Assembly (NCBI RefSeq): GCF_000350225.1
Contig: NW_005179123.1
Location: 85,387-149,386, forward strand
Origin: Chondrus crispus
Lineage: Eukaryota > Rhodophyta > Florideophyceae > Gigartinales > Gigartinaceae
Direction of reading: 5' to 3'
Length of the DNA: 64,000 nt
Translations under genes and position numbers: made by a program
Part shown: positions 34,001-46,310 of the stretch, in pieces
Layout of the letters: each line of letters opens with the position of its first letter
Position numbering within the stretch: position 1 is the first letter of the stretch
Notes under the pieces: model-generated
What the model was told of the DNA's origin: nothing
The model's input: only the letters and a program-made list of their open reading frames with translations
Databases searched by the model: none

Positions 34001-34221
34001 GCAATAAAAGTGTCTCTGTCTGGAGCGCAAGGATTAGGGGATGGCAGTTTGGCTTCATAATAGGAACCAGACTACACAACCCTGCATCTACTATTGTACC
34101 CATCACCGTGATCTAATCGCAAACCTGGGCGGAGAGAGCCACAGAGCGATGCTCTCACGCAGGAAAAATTTCCAACGGACTTCAAAAAACCTCCTACGTT
34201 TTGTTTGCGTTGTATACACTA

Positions 34222-34250
34222 GTGTATGCCTGTGATTCACAGGCATACAC
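34222..34250. repeat. 29-bp perfect palindrome
   Basis: Arms GTGTATGCCTGTGA and TCACAGGCATACAC around a single T. Confidence 0.95.
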
Positions 34251-34269
34251 AACTGACTACAGGAGGGGG

Positions 34270-34900
34270 GTGTGGGAAATTATCGTAAGACCGTGGCACA
34301 TACAGTAAGAATAAAATGCACCTCAACGCAATAATTGTAGTGCACTAAAACGGTGCGTTTTAATAATCTCAGCTGTCAACATGCAGTGTATCCTCTCCTA
34401 AAAATGCTTCGATAGTGAAAAACATAACATGAAGAGAGGATAAAGCACCTGACTGAAGTAGTAGTATAAATAAGGGAGGATTCAAGGCAGACTAGCTGCT
34501 CGAAGACACAAGCAAGAACGAAAAACAAAAAGCCACAACAACAAAAAGGGGATTCGCTTCATTCGCCCAGTCCTGCCGATTAACCCTTTATTGTTCCGCC
34601 TTTTGTTTTAATTTTCCCCTTTTTGTTTTAATTTTCTGCGACAATCTAGACTTAAAGTTGGATAGTTTTTTTGCGGAAGACGAAACAGACTCAAATTTTC
34701 TTGGAGTTGCTTAACTTTTTGTAATGGTTACGAGGGTGGTTTCCCTACCTCTTTTTGCTATTAACGAGGTACGTTTTATCAAAAAGAGGTATAGCCGTCG
34801 TCCTGTTTAAGGATAGCTCTCACTGAATAAATAAAAGAGCAAGTTCTTTGTTTTTCCGCTACCTCTAAAATAGGAATTTAGTTGTCTAAATAATTTTTAT
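34270..34900 (+). promoter_or_regulatory. Candidate LTR/promoter of the copia-like element
   Basis: Begins TGTGGGAAATTATCG and contains TATAAATA at 34465-34472 followed by a leader-like A/C-rich stretch. Downstream short frames (34914-35126) could be a gag N-terminus in the same orientation as the copia genes. No second LTR copy was found, so the boundary is uncertain. Confidence 0.3.
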
Positions 34901-36130
34901 CTTGGTGGTATTAAATTCACACAGGATCAAGAAACCCAGGGCAGCGCACTCCCGTTCAGAAGACCTAAAAGACCCCACCCTCTGCGTACGGTCTCTATTC
35001 CGCACGTCTGAGGTTAGTTGGAATATCGACGAGAAGGACTCCATTTCAGTATTGGACCTCGTCGAGCTAAAAGCTAACCGGGCAGTCCAATCCAGGCCAG
35101 ACGAAAGGTTTTGGAGAAGAAGGAATTAATGCGCCTAGTGTATGAGATAATTTAACACATGGACAATGCCAGGCAAAAGTTTAATGAAATTATGGTACGT
35201 TCTACAGTGATTATGCAATCTCTACCTGTACTACCAGAAGACGTTAATAGGACATTGCATCCGATTGACGTCTTGCATCGCGAAAAACGTGCTCCTGCGT
35301 CACTGCTGATCAGAAAGGTGTGCAGCATTACTGTTACTAGCACGCACCAACTTTTTCAACATACAGGCGGCAAGATTCATCTCGCACGCGAGGCGGAAGA
35401 CCAACACTGCTAGCGAAAGATATGTTCCCTCCGCGCACGAGTCGGTGTCCCACCTCATTGCCGCCAACCACCGCCGCCGTGCCTTATATCTGTGAAACCG
35501 TAAAGTAACCGGCAGTAATCTGAATTTTAGTATCAAAAAACTGTTTCAGTTTAGTTTTCAAAAACTTCTTTTGAAAATTGAAGCACAAGTTTACACAGAA
35601 TTTTCGAAAACATGTTTCACAACTTTTAAAAAATTACAATTTATTGCGTCCTACTGTAGTTGGTACCCCCAAAAGTGGTATACTACACACCTCTCACACT
35701 TGTGAACTATAACTGTTGTGGAAGTTGAACACTTTTAGCACGTATTGTTCGTGCAACAGATCGGATACTTGTGACACACTGCACCAGGTGTGGTAGTGGT
35801 ACATGTGGTTACCACAATGCTGGGAGTGAACTTTGCACACCTGAACACTTATTCAACTGGAATTAGTAGAGCAGAACTGCAAGTGATGATGAAATGCGCA
35901 AAAACAAATAAAATAATAGTATCTGTCAGTAGATGCGCACGTACAGTAAAAACCAGTTCGCGCGCACCAAATTCATAGCTACACAGTAAAATCGTAATTC
36001 ACTAGGAAATGCGCAGTACAGTGCCTTTACCGCATTTATTGACCAAAATGAAAGAGAACACAATGCATTACCCGTACAGTACTCTAAAACCAACCACGTA
36101 AAGGGAAGGAGTTGCGCACGTAACACCTCT

Positions 36131-37375
36131 CTACTCCGTGTCACTGTCATCAAACAGTGCACGACGCGTGCCACTAGACATGCGAACGCGGCGATTTTCT
36201 GTGTTTTCAACGTGTACACGGCGCCTCTTTCGCATCTGACTAGTTGATATGGCCCGTAGGCGAATACGTACACCAGGTCTGTGTTGCCCGTCCTCGAAGC
36301 GGAGAGGGCTGGCCTTGACACTCAGATTGGTAAACGCCAGGCACACTTTGAACACCTGCTCGTAAAATCCCTCTCCCCAGCGCCACTGATGAGAAAGTAC
36401 AGTCCATAAACCGCACATTCTCCCAAAGTAGTTTTCTACTATGACACAATCAGAAGATACTTGGAGATTGTAGTCCACGTCGTCGAATGACAGCGTTGAA
36501 CGTGCCGGAGTTCGCACCGGGTGCACCACACGTAGATCTTCGGCTGCACCTTGATATCCCTTGTCCGCCAGTATGGCCCAGTAGTCATCCATAAATTCGC
36601 TCAATCGTCTCTCATCCGTGAACCGCAAATCACGTACCCCCTTTTTAGATGCCTCCTTATGAAAGGGTCTATTGCAATGAAATTTCTCCAGATCTGACAC
36701 GGAGCCCGGATAGTGCTCCGTGCACCCAATAGCAAGACCAGTAAGCAGTACCGAAACTTCCACTTTGTACCCACACAGCTTATGCTTACCGAGGAAGTAT
36801 CGCTTCCCCTCTGATATATTTGCACTCGGACGATTGCTCTGCTGAAAAGTGACGTCGACAGCATATCTCGCGTATTCAAAATCGAAAACATCCGGTCCTC
36901 CAGACGACACTTGGCCATTGTCCATTTTTCCTCGACGCGTGCCACACATATATCATACATGTATTCTGATATCATACGTATAAATCCAGTTATTAAACGT
37001 TCGAAAGTAGAACATTTAACAGAAAATAGACGAGCTGTAGAGTTCCATTGCTGACCATGCTTGAGTACAGTAAGTGTCATAAAGAGAACATCCTGGGCCT
37101 TGTACTGTGTTCTTTTACCTCTGCCAACATTCCAATTCATTGACACGTAGTCTTCAATCATAACCCATAATTCGAAGAATTGAGAGGAATCAAAATTTCA
37201 CATTGCCTTAATAGATTAAGAACCTCCGTCATTGTAAAACGTGTCATAAATCGAACAATTGGAGTCGTTCTCATCATCGCTGGCAACCACGTCCTCATCA
37301 ATGTGATCGACAATCTCATTGACGTGTCGGTTGGTGATGTCCGAAAGAGCCTGAACAGCGCGGGAGGGATTCATT
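36131..37375 (-). pseudogene. Harbinger (PIF)-like DDE transposase, frameshifted
   Basis: The N-terminal part (37375-36950 region) includes MNPSRAVQALSDI and the YVSMNWNVGRGKRTQYKAQD stretch. A frame change near 36940 leads into the nuclease (36949-36131). That part has DVTFQQSN with the first Asp, SDLEKF, ILADKGYQGA with an Asp, and IVENYFGRMCGLW with the Glu, as in DDE_4 nucleases. The C-terminus is basic and ends in an acidic cap. The Myb-like partner gene of Harbinger elements was not found, nor clear TIRs. It sits within the span of the copia-like remains. Confidence 0.7.
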
Positions 37376-37799
37376 TTTGAAATAGTAAAAGGAGTGGGAG
37401 AAATGAGGAGCAGCTGCAAGAAGTAGTTTTTTTCTACCTCAACTGTGCAGTTGTTCCATTTTATAGTGTTTAGTTTGAGTAGACTGAAACTGCGAGGTAT
37501 ATCTCACAAAAAGGCGGGCTTTCCAGTTTTGAAGTTGACTCGCAATTGCAGATATGATGCACACCTTAGGCTATAATCTGCGTTGCTGTATTATTTGCAC
37601 ATTTAGTTTACTTTTCTACTGATATTCCCCAAACTCTAAGTGCTTTCACCCAACTGCAGTACTTGAGGTACTGTACGTAGTTACCCTAGTGTGAGTCAAA
37701 AAAAATTCAAAAATTTAAAGTACAACACTAAGTTTGCAGAAAGCGTTTTTGTTTCTAAAACTGAAGAAACTTACCAAAATACTTTTTGTAGTCTTTAAC

Positions 37800-39360
37800 T
37801 CACCAAACGAAATTGATAACGTCATCGACAAGGCAGCTATGGATACCATCACCAAGGAACTTAAATCGTACACACCACCATCCTCAGATCACCACGATAT
37901 TATATCAGTTATTACGTCACACATTACACGCGAAAGATCTGATAATAATTTTGGCACAGAACTGATACAAAAATTACGTGAAGGCCTCCCTGTTGAAACT
38001 CTGTACTCTTTCGAAGCACTGAAGGGCACCACGTTCGTTTTCTGAATCACCCGTGACTTCTTACGTGCAGAAGGTGTAGAGTATAACAGACATCCGGCAA
38101 CTGATCGCATGTCATGGGGATTAGAGCAAATATTATACTCAGACACACCGATAACGATTGCGCTTACGAAAGGCTTATTCAACACAAGAAGAGTAGCCGA
38201 CCATGCATGCCTACTGACAAGGAAGTTGAACGTCAACCCAGCCCACCAATACAAAGCTATCCCCCCTGGAAAACGTAACTCCGAAACAAGAGCCACGCAT
38301 AACATGACATCGTTTCGTTTAAAGAATCAGGATAAATTCACGGGAAACTGGATGAGTACTTCACGGAATACATCAACAACTACATTGATGCTGCCCAAGA
38401 CTACAACCTTGACCAATCCAACAAACTTGCTTTTTCCCACAACATATTCGATGGAGAAGTTAAGCGATTCTATCGACAGAAGGTGAGGGATAGGTGTCTA
38501 AATTTTGGCCCCGCATGCCAAGTCATGCAACACGAGTACAACAGCATAACTCGACGGAAGAGAATGAGGAAGTACCTCCAGAGCCTGAGAATTCAATCTT
38601 AGATGCATGCCAAGAAGCTCAACACCGCAGAACTTTTGGAAGAGCTACGAGAGATCATCGCACGATTGGCTCCTCAAGGACCACAGACTCACCTTTCAGA
38701 AGAAGACAAGGCGGAATACCTTTACAACGCTGTCGTTGGAGCCCCATAGGCGATGTCAGCGCTAGCGATCTCTCAGTCTACATCCAATCCTTGGCATTTC
38801 CAACAACTGTATACGGCATTAGACTCCGCCTGGCCTCAAGACCAGGAAGAGCAAGAAGTAAGAAAGAAAGATATAAACATCGGTCAATCTGTCCTACATA
38901 AAGAGATGAAATCTACATCCAAGTATGCTCCTGATCTTCACTACGAAGGTCAAAAATATTACGGACGACCGAAGAAACCAGGATCACGCTCGTCTGCTCT
39001 ATTAAGGCCCCCTCAAGATAAAACAAAAGACGGTCAAAATGGGTAAGACCGTTACGGAAACCCCAGGCTATGTAACAACGTCAGGATTCCAATCATTTCA
39101 TCAGGGACTGCCCCAAACCTCGCAACGTCACGCGAACTATCTCATCCCAAGTCAGGAGATATCCAAAGAGAAGCCATCAAATCCTTTTCGAACTCTGTCA
39201 ACAACATAAGGACGCCTTATTCTCCACAGACGAAGAAGACCCTTCTGCTGCCCGTACAGAGGAAAACTTCAGGCAGGAGGACTCCACCTTATCTGAACAA
39301 GAGGCGCATGAGCATCGCGATACAGGAGGACAAATATTCCACAGTACTGGTGCTTAGAAT
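37800..39360 (+). pseudogene. copia gag remnant with zinc knuckle
   Basis: Several frames together give a gag-like protein (YFTEYINNYIDAAQDYNLDQ near 38352). A broken CCHC knuckle shows CNN..., then NHFIRDCPKPRN after a +1 shift near 39090. It would bind element RNA and form virus-like particles. Broken beyond function. Confidence 0.6.
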
Positions 39361-39529
39361 CGGGTAATTGCGTCAATCCTTGATCCAGAGGATTTTTGAG
39401 AAGAGGCAGTCTATACTACCGTCGTAGTTCGAAGTTAAAACGAAATGACCCTTACTACGAGACTGTCCTCAAGAAAAAACGGTCTCGTTACAAAATCTCG
39501 CGAATCACCTAACAAGGATAGTATATGAC

Positions 39530-40036
39530 ATGCGAAGAAACCGGCGTCTCAGACAACCTCCCAGTAACGCAAAGATGAATTCTGTATTAAACTCTTGCCG
39601 ATGTCTTTCACAGGTGAGAATCGATTTGAATGAACGCAGGAATGACTGGCAGGGAGCTTGCATCAACAGTGGAGCACGACGCACTGTTATCGGACTACAT
39701 CAAGCCAAAGCCTACCGCATATTTGTTGGATGTAAGTTCAAACTAAAGGAGAAATTCAACAAGTACAGATTTGGTGTTGATGTACAGAAGTCAATTGGAT
39801 CAATCTCAATTCGATTGCCATTTCTCAAGGAAGGATTTTTGCCAATTGAGGTTGACATAGTTAGAGCGAATGTACCTTTTGTTCTAGGATTGGACTTGCT
39901 CGATAAACTTAAACTATACCTGGATACGACAAGAAATGTACTCATCAGCTCTCCGGGAAACCTTTCTGTCCCAGTCGTGAGAAAGTTTGGACATGTTTCC
40001 CTGGAAAGGAAACGGGAATACGCAATTCTATTCTGA
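39530..40036 (+). pseudogene. copia protease remnant, catalytic Asp replaced
   Basis: The retropepsin motif reads CINSGARRTVIG where Asp-Ser/Thr-Gly-Ala is expected, so the catalytic Asp is Asn (codon AAC at about 39666). The second half has VPFVLGLDLLDKLKLYLDT, a typical retropepsin end. Inactive. Confidence 0.65.
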
Positions 40037-40069
40037 AGAAGTGAACTAGTCAAGCTTCATAAAGGTTTT

Positions 40070-40920
40070 CGACACCCAACTGACACGAAACTTCTGAATC
40101 TCATCAGAAAAGCCCGACCGCACGAGGCCACCGAGGCCACCACAAAAGTCTTGAGAGAGACTTCTGACTCATGCAATACCTGTCAAAGGCTTGTATCATA
40201 ACCAACTAGATTCCAGACTACGTTACCCACACTACAAGAAGTTGAATTCGGTGAAGAAATATCAATGGATCTGATGTTCATAGAAGAAAAAGCAATTCTG
40301 CATATTGTCGACACTGCAACTCGTTTTAGCTCGGCCATAATTTTAGACTCTCAGGGTCACAATTACGGACAATCAGTCAACGGAATATGGCTTGCTTTCC
40401 TTTGAGTGTGGTGCACTCTCAATACAGTATTTCCTAACCGCATCAGAACTGATGCCGGCTCAGTTTTTACTTCACCTAGATGGAGGGAAATGGCCGAAAG
40501 CGTTGGGATAGAATTTCGAATTTCAAGCGTTGAAGCTCACAACTCATTAGGCATTCGAGAAAGAATACATGCGCCCCTCCGAAGAATATATCGAAAGATA
40601 TTACTCAACTTTCCTCAAATTGACCGCAACTCGCATTGACACTATCAATCAAGCCATGAACGATACCAACAGAGATAACGGACTAGTTCTCTCAATAGTT
40701 GTATTAGGAATAATACCACGATCCCCAATCATTAGCTCAAATATACCCCCTCAGAAAGAAGGGATGCTTGCACTTTCAAAGGCTCAACTGGAAACGAATG
40801 CTGTAGAAGAAGAGAGGCGCATTCTTGCTGCTCTTACCAGAAGCATCTCGACCGCAACCGATTTTGCATTTTAAACAGGTCAAGAAGTACTTGTCTACCA
40901 AGAAAGAGGTAAAGAATTGA
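40070..40920 (+). pseudogene. copia integrase remnant
   Basis: The HHCC zinc part (HPTDTKLLNLIRK ... SDSCNTCQRL) is followed by the rve core with SMDLMFIEE, IRTDAGSVFTS and VEAHNSLGIRERIHAPLRRI. These supply Asp, Asp and Glu. A TGA near 40405 splits it. After the core, GQEVLVYQERGKELIGPVTV is a GKG-like integrase tail. Confidence 0.7.
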
Positions 40921-40952
40921 TTGGACCTGTTACCGTCACAGGTATATGCTGG

Positions 40953-40992
40953 ACATCTAATACTTTGTCCCATAGGACAAAATATTAGATGT
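40953..40992. repeat. Hairpin, 18-bp arms with 4-nt loop
   Basis: ACATCTAATACTTTGTCC, CATA, then the reverse complement with one mismatch. It lies inside the integrase tail region. Confidence 0.9.
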
Positions 40993-41069
40993 CAAGAGCA
41001 ACGACGGGGAATGGCATAAGACCATGAAAATGCAACAAGTTAAGCCTTATGTTCAAGAAAGTTCTCAAC

Positions 41070-42100
41070 TCATAGACATTCTCTCACGCGACGATTTCTT
41101 AACTACTATGTTGTGTTGTAATTCTACGACCACATGCTGATATGCATGACACACAACGACAGGTATGATACGTGTAAAATCGAAAACACTCCGCGTGACG
41201 AGCTGAGCAAGTTCGATTTTCAATGTGTACACGTGTGAAATATGTACACGGTTGCGGTGTACAGTACAATCTGAGCATGTTTCATTTTCTTCGCCCGACA
41301 CGTGTATGACCTGGACACATGTCCTCATTACACTGTCGGACGCGTACAGTACGCCTGCAGTCTTACAGACAAAGTGTAGAACCTTGGTGGCGGGTGCGTG
41401 GCACGTGCCAAAGGTTTACAGCGTCCATGGAGTGCAGCACGGGTACAGCAGGACACAAGGATACTGTTGCGCGAGTTTTGAATTCGTAAGGCGAAATGTG
41501 CACTGCTGTAATTGACAGTGGACAGGACCTCACGAGAGATTCAGATTCATAAGGCAACGTGTGCGCTGTAAACAGTCCTTGCAGGATTGATTTGAATTCG
41601 TAAGGCAACTTGTGAGCTGTAAACGTGCCTTACGAATTTGTGCCACGCTGGATTTGGAATAGTAAGGGGATTTGTGCTTTGCTGTGCTTTGTTGTACTGT
41701 CTTACTAATTTCTCCGTCATGACAGTGGTAATTCGTAAGGCGGTTTTCTGTTATGTTTGTTGGGCCATCGCCGGTTTGGCTGAGTAGCAAGATGGGCACA
41801 TGTGTTAGAACCAATACATTTGTAGTATGTGTGCCGTAGTCTTTGGTAGTAGAGTTCTAGAAGATTGCAGAAGTGTATAAGTTGCGCCAGAAGTTGGCGA
41901 CTCGAAGTAAATCGGTACCCAATCCTTCAACTTCACCTTATCAACCGTCCTTCGAATCCCCTTCGCCCCGCTGACCTACCATTATGGTAGCATCGCTGAG
42001 TTACGTTGAAATAGTAAGCGCGCCCAAGGGGACACCAAGAAGCCAGCGCCTGTGGCTTAGTGGTTAATGAATTTTTGCGGCAAAAATTTCAGACCTCGAT
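41070..42100. other. Foreign block between copia integrase and RT
   Basis: No RT/integrase homology. It has a recurring motif AATTCGTAAGGC at about 41480, 41600 and 41730 (and inverted near 41625), suggesting a degenerate repeat array or an old insertion. A tRNA A-box-like GTGGCTTAGTGGTTAA lies near 42051. Confidence 0.45.
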
Positions 42101-42109
42101 TTTACCATC

Positions 42110-43174
42110 ATGTTGGAGCCTTTCAAGTCCGTAAACAGACCCAAACCCTCCAATTTTGATGTGGAACTCTCTGAAGTGATCAATCCTGGTGACTCTAAAT
42201 CTAAAGATGAACTATTCAGAGCCACAAAGAAAAAGGAGCTGAAAGGTTTAATGGAAAAAGGAACGTGGAAGCTTGTATGCAAGTCAGAAATGCGTAAAAC
42301 GCAAATATTCTCGGTGGTAGAATTTTACTAGCCATAAAGGATGAAGTCACTAAAGAAGAGGTATGGAAAGCCTGTTTTGTAGTTGAAGGATACAGAGATA
42401 ACCTGAAAGAGGTCTCTTGTACACGATACTGCCGCGCCGAGGCAACATTCTACAAGAATTTTGATCGGATTGGCAGCAATATGCGGAATCCGACCATTTT
42501 CAACATATATGACTCAAGCATACCTTCAAAGTACAGAAAAACAAATGAGGGATGTATACATCAAACCCACCGCATAGTTTGAACTGAACCAGAACAAGTT
42601 GTTGAAGTTGCTAAAACCTCTGTACGGACTTGTTGACAATGGTAATTACTGGGGCCTTACCATTAGCCATCATATAAATGAAGACTTTAACATGACCGGA
42701 ACAACCGGTGATGGAGCATTTTATTGAAATACACGCGGGAAAAGCTTGACGGCATGGGCATTATCTACGTAGACGATGCCCTCCAAGCAGGAACAAAGGA
42801 GTATTCAGATCTCGCACACAAGACAGAAGAGAAGTTCAAGTGTAAGGGAAAAGCTTCCGATAAGTTCAATTTCGTCGGAGTACAGGTTGAGAGAAAGGAT
42901 TCCGAATACATGATTCACCAAATTGTACACCCGGGAGATAGAGAAGCTCTTAAAAACCGCCACGTCCAAGTCATAGCGATGGTTAAGAGCCAAATTGGCC
43001 TAGATTACGTACACCAGACCAGATGTTAGTTTCACCATTGCACAAGCCGCCCAAGTTACGGAATCATCATATTCTATGGATCCCAAACTTCAAATCCGAT
43101 ACATCCACCGCACCACTAGATGACTCAAGAAAGAGCCATACCTACCATTAAGGTATCGCAATGTTGACGATAAC
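42110..43174 (+). pseudogene. copia reverse transcriptase remnant
   Basis: The start shows FRATKKKELKGLMEKGTWKL, the usual copia RT entry. The catalytic box is intact as GIIYVDDALQAG (near 42753), followed by KFNFVGVQVERKDSEYMIHQ. The segment near 43015-43174 (TRPDVSFTIAQAAQ) continues toward RNase H. Several frame breaks between. Confidence 0.75.
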
Positions 43175-43836
43175 TGTAGTATAACACGCCCCAACGGAGA
43201 GGGGTGTATACTTGGCTCGGCGTAGACCCTGTAAGGGGGCGAGAAGACGGGGAGAACACACAGCTAACGAGACATGGAAGCGGGCCCTGGTAGCGTGGTA
43301 GAGCGGGACGGTCGGGGACGAGCGTACGCGCAGGCCGATCTACGCCTCGATGACCCGGAGCAGCGCTGGGTACCGTACCAGCGCTGATGGGCGGAGGCGG
43401 ATCTAGGCTCGCTCGCGTACGCGGCTGTCCCCTACCCGCTTTGTCTCTGTTAACGCGCGCGAAGGCGGATCGCGCGTGTTAGTTAAGCTGGAAGACGGAC
43501 CTAGGCGGCAGGTGGTGGACAAGTCCGTGCTTGTCCCCCTACGCCGCAGCCGGTCTCGCTCGTATTTAATGTATACAATGCGTCTATCATAATACGACAG
43601 TACCGGTATGCTGTAGTAACTTACTGTAGCGCGGGTCGTCCCGCGCTGTAATGCTGTCAGCCGTCGGGGATGACAGCACACGTGTGAGACGCGTACTGTG
43701 CGCGCGGTGGTACGCGCCTCCTACACGTGTACGCGTGCGGTCGCGTGTTTTCCGTACACGTGGGAGTACACGTGTGCGCCTGTGTGGTTCGTATTGATCT
43801 GATCTAAATCTAATCGCGAACCGTTGTTATGCCACA
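43175..43836 (+). mobile_element. LTR-type sequence, 662 bp, chromovirus-like ends
   Basis: Starts TGTAGTATAACACG and ends GTTATGCCACA. The chromovirus LTR at 48705 reads, on its own sense strand, TGTAGTATAATGACC to GTTATCCCACA with a length of 670. Both are rich in CACGTG and GTACAC. It interrupts the copia RT/RNase H frame after GACGATAAC. A matching second copy was not found, so it is a 5' LTR of a truncated element or a solo LTR. Confidence 0.65.
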
Positions 43837-44100
43837 CGGGCCCCTCCTCAAGAGTGATTGTCCGCGTTCACACTTGAGGAGAGAGCCATGTCGGACCCGG
43901 TCGCTTCCGGAGCCTAGGTCCTGTTCGCCTTTGATCCGGCGTTGTCTTCGGCGGCGTCCACCGATCGACCTTGCCCCCCTTACGTCCCCACCGTACTCCG
44001 TGCCCCCTGGTTTTGCATCCTCATCCACCTCTCCTCACCCGCCGCCGCGTGTGTTCCTCGTTGTTGCCACTCACGCGCTGCTCACCGCGTCTTCGTCGTC

Positions 44101-46310
44101 ATGTCTTCGCTTCCCGAGGCGCGTCCTTCGCCTGGGGCCTCTTCCGTCGGGCTCCCCGCCCTTCTGCCGCTATCGGGGGCCTCCGTGCCCCCGCTTACAG
44201 TACCTCCCCCGGGCTCTTCCGGGGACTCCGTCGCGCATCCTTCTCGCGTAGAGGGATTTGTCCCTCCTGCGGCGCCAGCGCTGTCGCCCTTCCAGAAGAG
44301 TCGCGGCCCCTCGGGGTCCACCGGGAGTGTGGATTTTCGTCCCGCCTCGTCGGGTGGTGCGCTGCCCCAAAGGGGCAACGTCATACGCAGAAAGGTCGGA
44401 GAGGTTCCTCCTGACAACATGTCCGACGCGCCGCGTACGAGCGCGCCTTACCAGCCGCGCCCCGGGTCGTATGGGGCGTGGGGGAGCTGCCGACAACCGG
44501 GCCTCCTGCCTCCGAAGACCCGAGGTAATCTCGACGCGGGGGCGGAGTTGGCCGACGACACCACCCAGTGGTTTGGCACCGCCCTGGCCCGCTCGATACC
44601 GCTGCCCGTGGAGCGGCTCAGGTTCCAGTGGCGTGGTTACTCCAGAACTGGAATCACCTCGCGGAGTTGTTATCGCGTGAAGCTTTGCGCCCTGACCTCA
44701 TGCGCGTGCGTCGCATTTATGAGGCAGACCGCGTGGACGAGGCCGTCCTCGTCCTTGCTAGGCTGACGGGCAAGGGCAGGGGAGTTCCGTATCAAATCCC
44801 CGACGCGATCCCTTGCCACAGGACGTTCGCGTACAATTCTGGCGAAGTAATCTATGTCGCCCGCAAGGCCGAGCACCTGGTTGGTCGTTTACTGGGCGCA
44901 CCGCGGCGGGTCATCCTTTCCGAGGTTGAAGAGCTCTACCTGAGTCCCCGTCCTTAGGCCTATTCGAAGGCTCGCGTGGCTCTCCAGAAATCGGCGAGCT
45001 CCCTCATGCGCCTCTACTCGGTCGCGGTGTCGCCCCACGACTGGGCGACCTACCGCCACTGCGAGGAGGATGACGGCCGCGTCTTCAGATCGGCGTCCTT
45101 CGAGCAAGGTATCACTCCGAGGGACTTCCGCGAACTACCGGAAGCGGTGCGGGAGTCTCTTCCGTCTTTCGGAGTACACGCGTTGCTTCCGTATGCTTTA
45201 AAGAATTTTGGTTACGCGTGTGCGGAACCCGACCACCCGGCCTACGCCGAGCTTGTACATAACTTCGAACGTGAGTGGGCGTGGGCCCTGGGTAACGCGT
45301 TTATGGCCGAGGTCCACATCAACCGTCGCGTATTTGTTCAGCCCACTGGGGTCCTCGCGTTGCTTGGAAGGGTTGCTTTCGACCTCCCTGTGGTACCACT
45401 CCACCCCCTGGAAGTGAACTCCAAACACGCGATGTGGGACCTCGCCTCTGTGCTAACCCTTATGCACCGCGCGTGTCAAGTCTCCGAGCGTACGCATCGC
45501 GCGTGGACCGACTACACCACGGGCGAGCGAAGCGCTTTCCTCCTGTACGACCTGCGGTCCGACGCGTTCGTCGCGAAGCCGGCCTCTCTCAAACCTTCAC
45601 CGATTACCAAGGGGAGAGGGGCCGGTGTGGGCTCCGTCCGTCGCGAGGCTCAACGTAAGCGACACCGAGAGGTGGACAGCGATGTACCGGCCTTTGCGGC
45701 GTCGCCCATGATCAATTTCCAGTCGCCGGAGGCATCCGGTGTGTCTCCTCAATTTGCGTCCGGGGTTCCGCTTGTTCTCCCTCTGAGTTTGGCGCGTCAA
45801 GACCCTATTCCTCCTTCCGCGACGCCACAGCTCGTCTTATCGCCGGGGGACATCTTGGCCATTCCCGGCCTGGCTCGTGCCCTCGTGACCTCGTCTCGTC
45901 GGGTTTGGAAGGTTGGCGGGTTGTTGAGCACCCTCGCCAGCTGGTACCTTACGCGCAGCGACGAGGCAAGCCGGATCAACGCGGAGCGGGAGGTCCACGC
46001 GACGGACCTCCGCCGAGCTCAAGGAGCCTTAGTCAATTTCCGTGAATCGTCCGGTCGGCAGTCGAAGGCTCTTGAGCGTCCTCTGGCGGATCGCGAGCCG
46101 GACGATCTCCGTGTCGCGGCACAGCGAGGGGTCGTGACACCTCGTCACACTGCGGCGTCCGTATCGCGCCCTGTCGTGCGGGATCCTTATGCTCAACCGG
46201 GATACGAAAACCTTCGTGCCGAGGGTGGTGGCTTCACTCATGACGCGTCGGGTCACGTTTGGCCGCGGCACAGCGAGGTCACAATGCCCCGGTTGGAGGA
46301 GCTCGGGTGA
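44101..46310 (+). pseudogene. Long unidentified ORF downstream of the 43.2-kb LTR, gag position
   Basis: Begins MSSLPEARPSPGASSVGLPA in one frame and changes frame near 44620 into VAWLLQNWNHLAELLSREAL. It passes a TAG at 44955 and runs open to 46310, about 735 codons in all. The N-terminus is Pro/Ser-rich. The middle is globular with many Trp, Tyr and Arg, and the last 150 residues are charged and coil-like. The size, position after an LTR and architecture suggest a gag-type protein, but no zinc knuckle is seen and I recognise no family. Confidence 0.45.

Larger units (their letters stand above)
37734..43174 (+). mobile_element. Decayed Ty1/copia retrotransposon
   Basis: Order gag, protease, integrase, reverse transcriptase on the plus strand, which is the copia order. 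Pieces are the gag region 37800-39360, protease 39640-39930, integrase 40070-40920 and RT 42180-43150. Many stops and frameshifts. The region 41070-42100 between integrase and RT is mostly foreign. The 3' end is cut by the LTR-type sequence at 43175. Confidence 0.8.

Noticed and set aside
42045-42110. tRNA gene or SINE suggested by the A-box-like GTGGCTTAGTGGTTAA
   Set aside because: No pairing D-arm or acceptor stem, and no good B box at the right distance.
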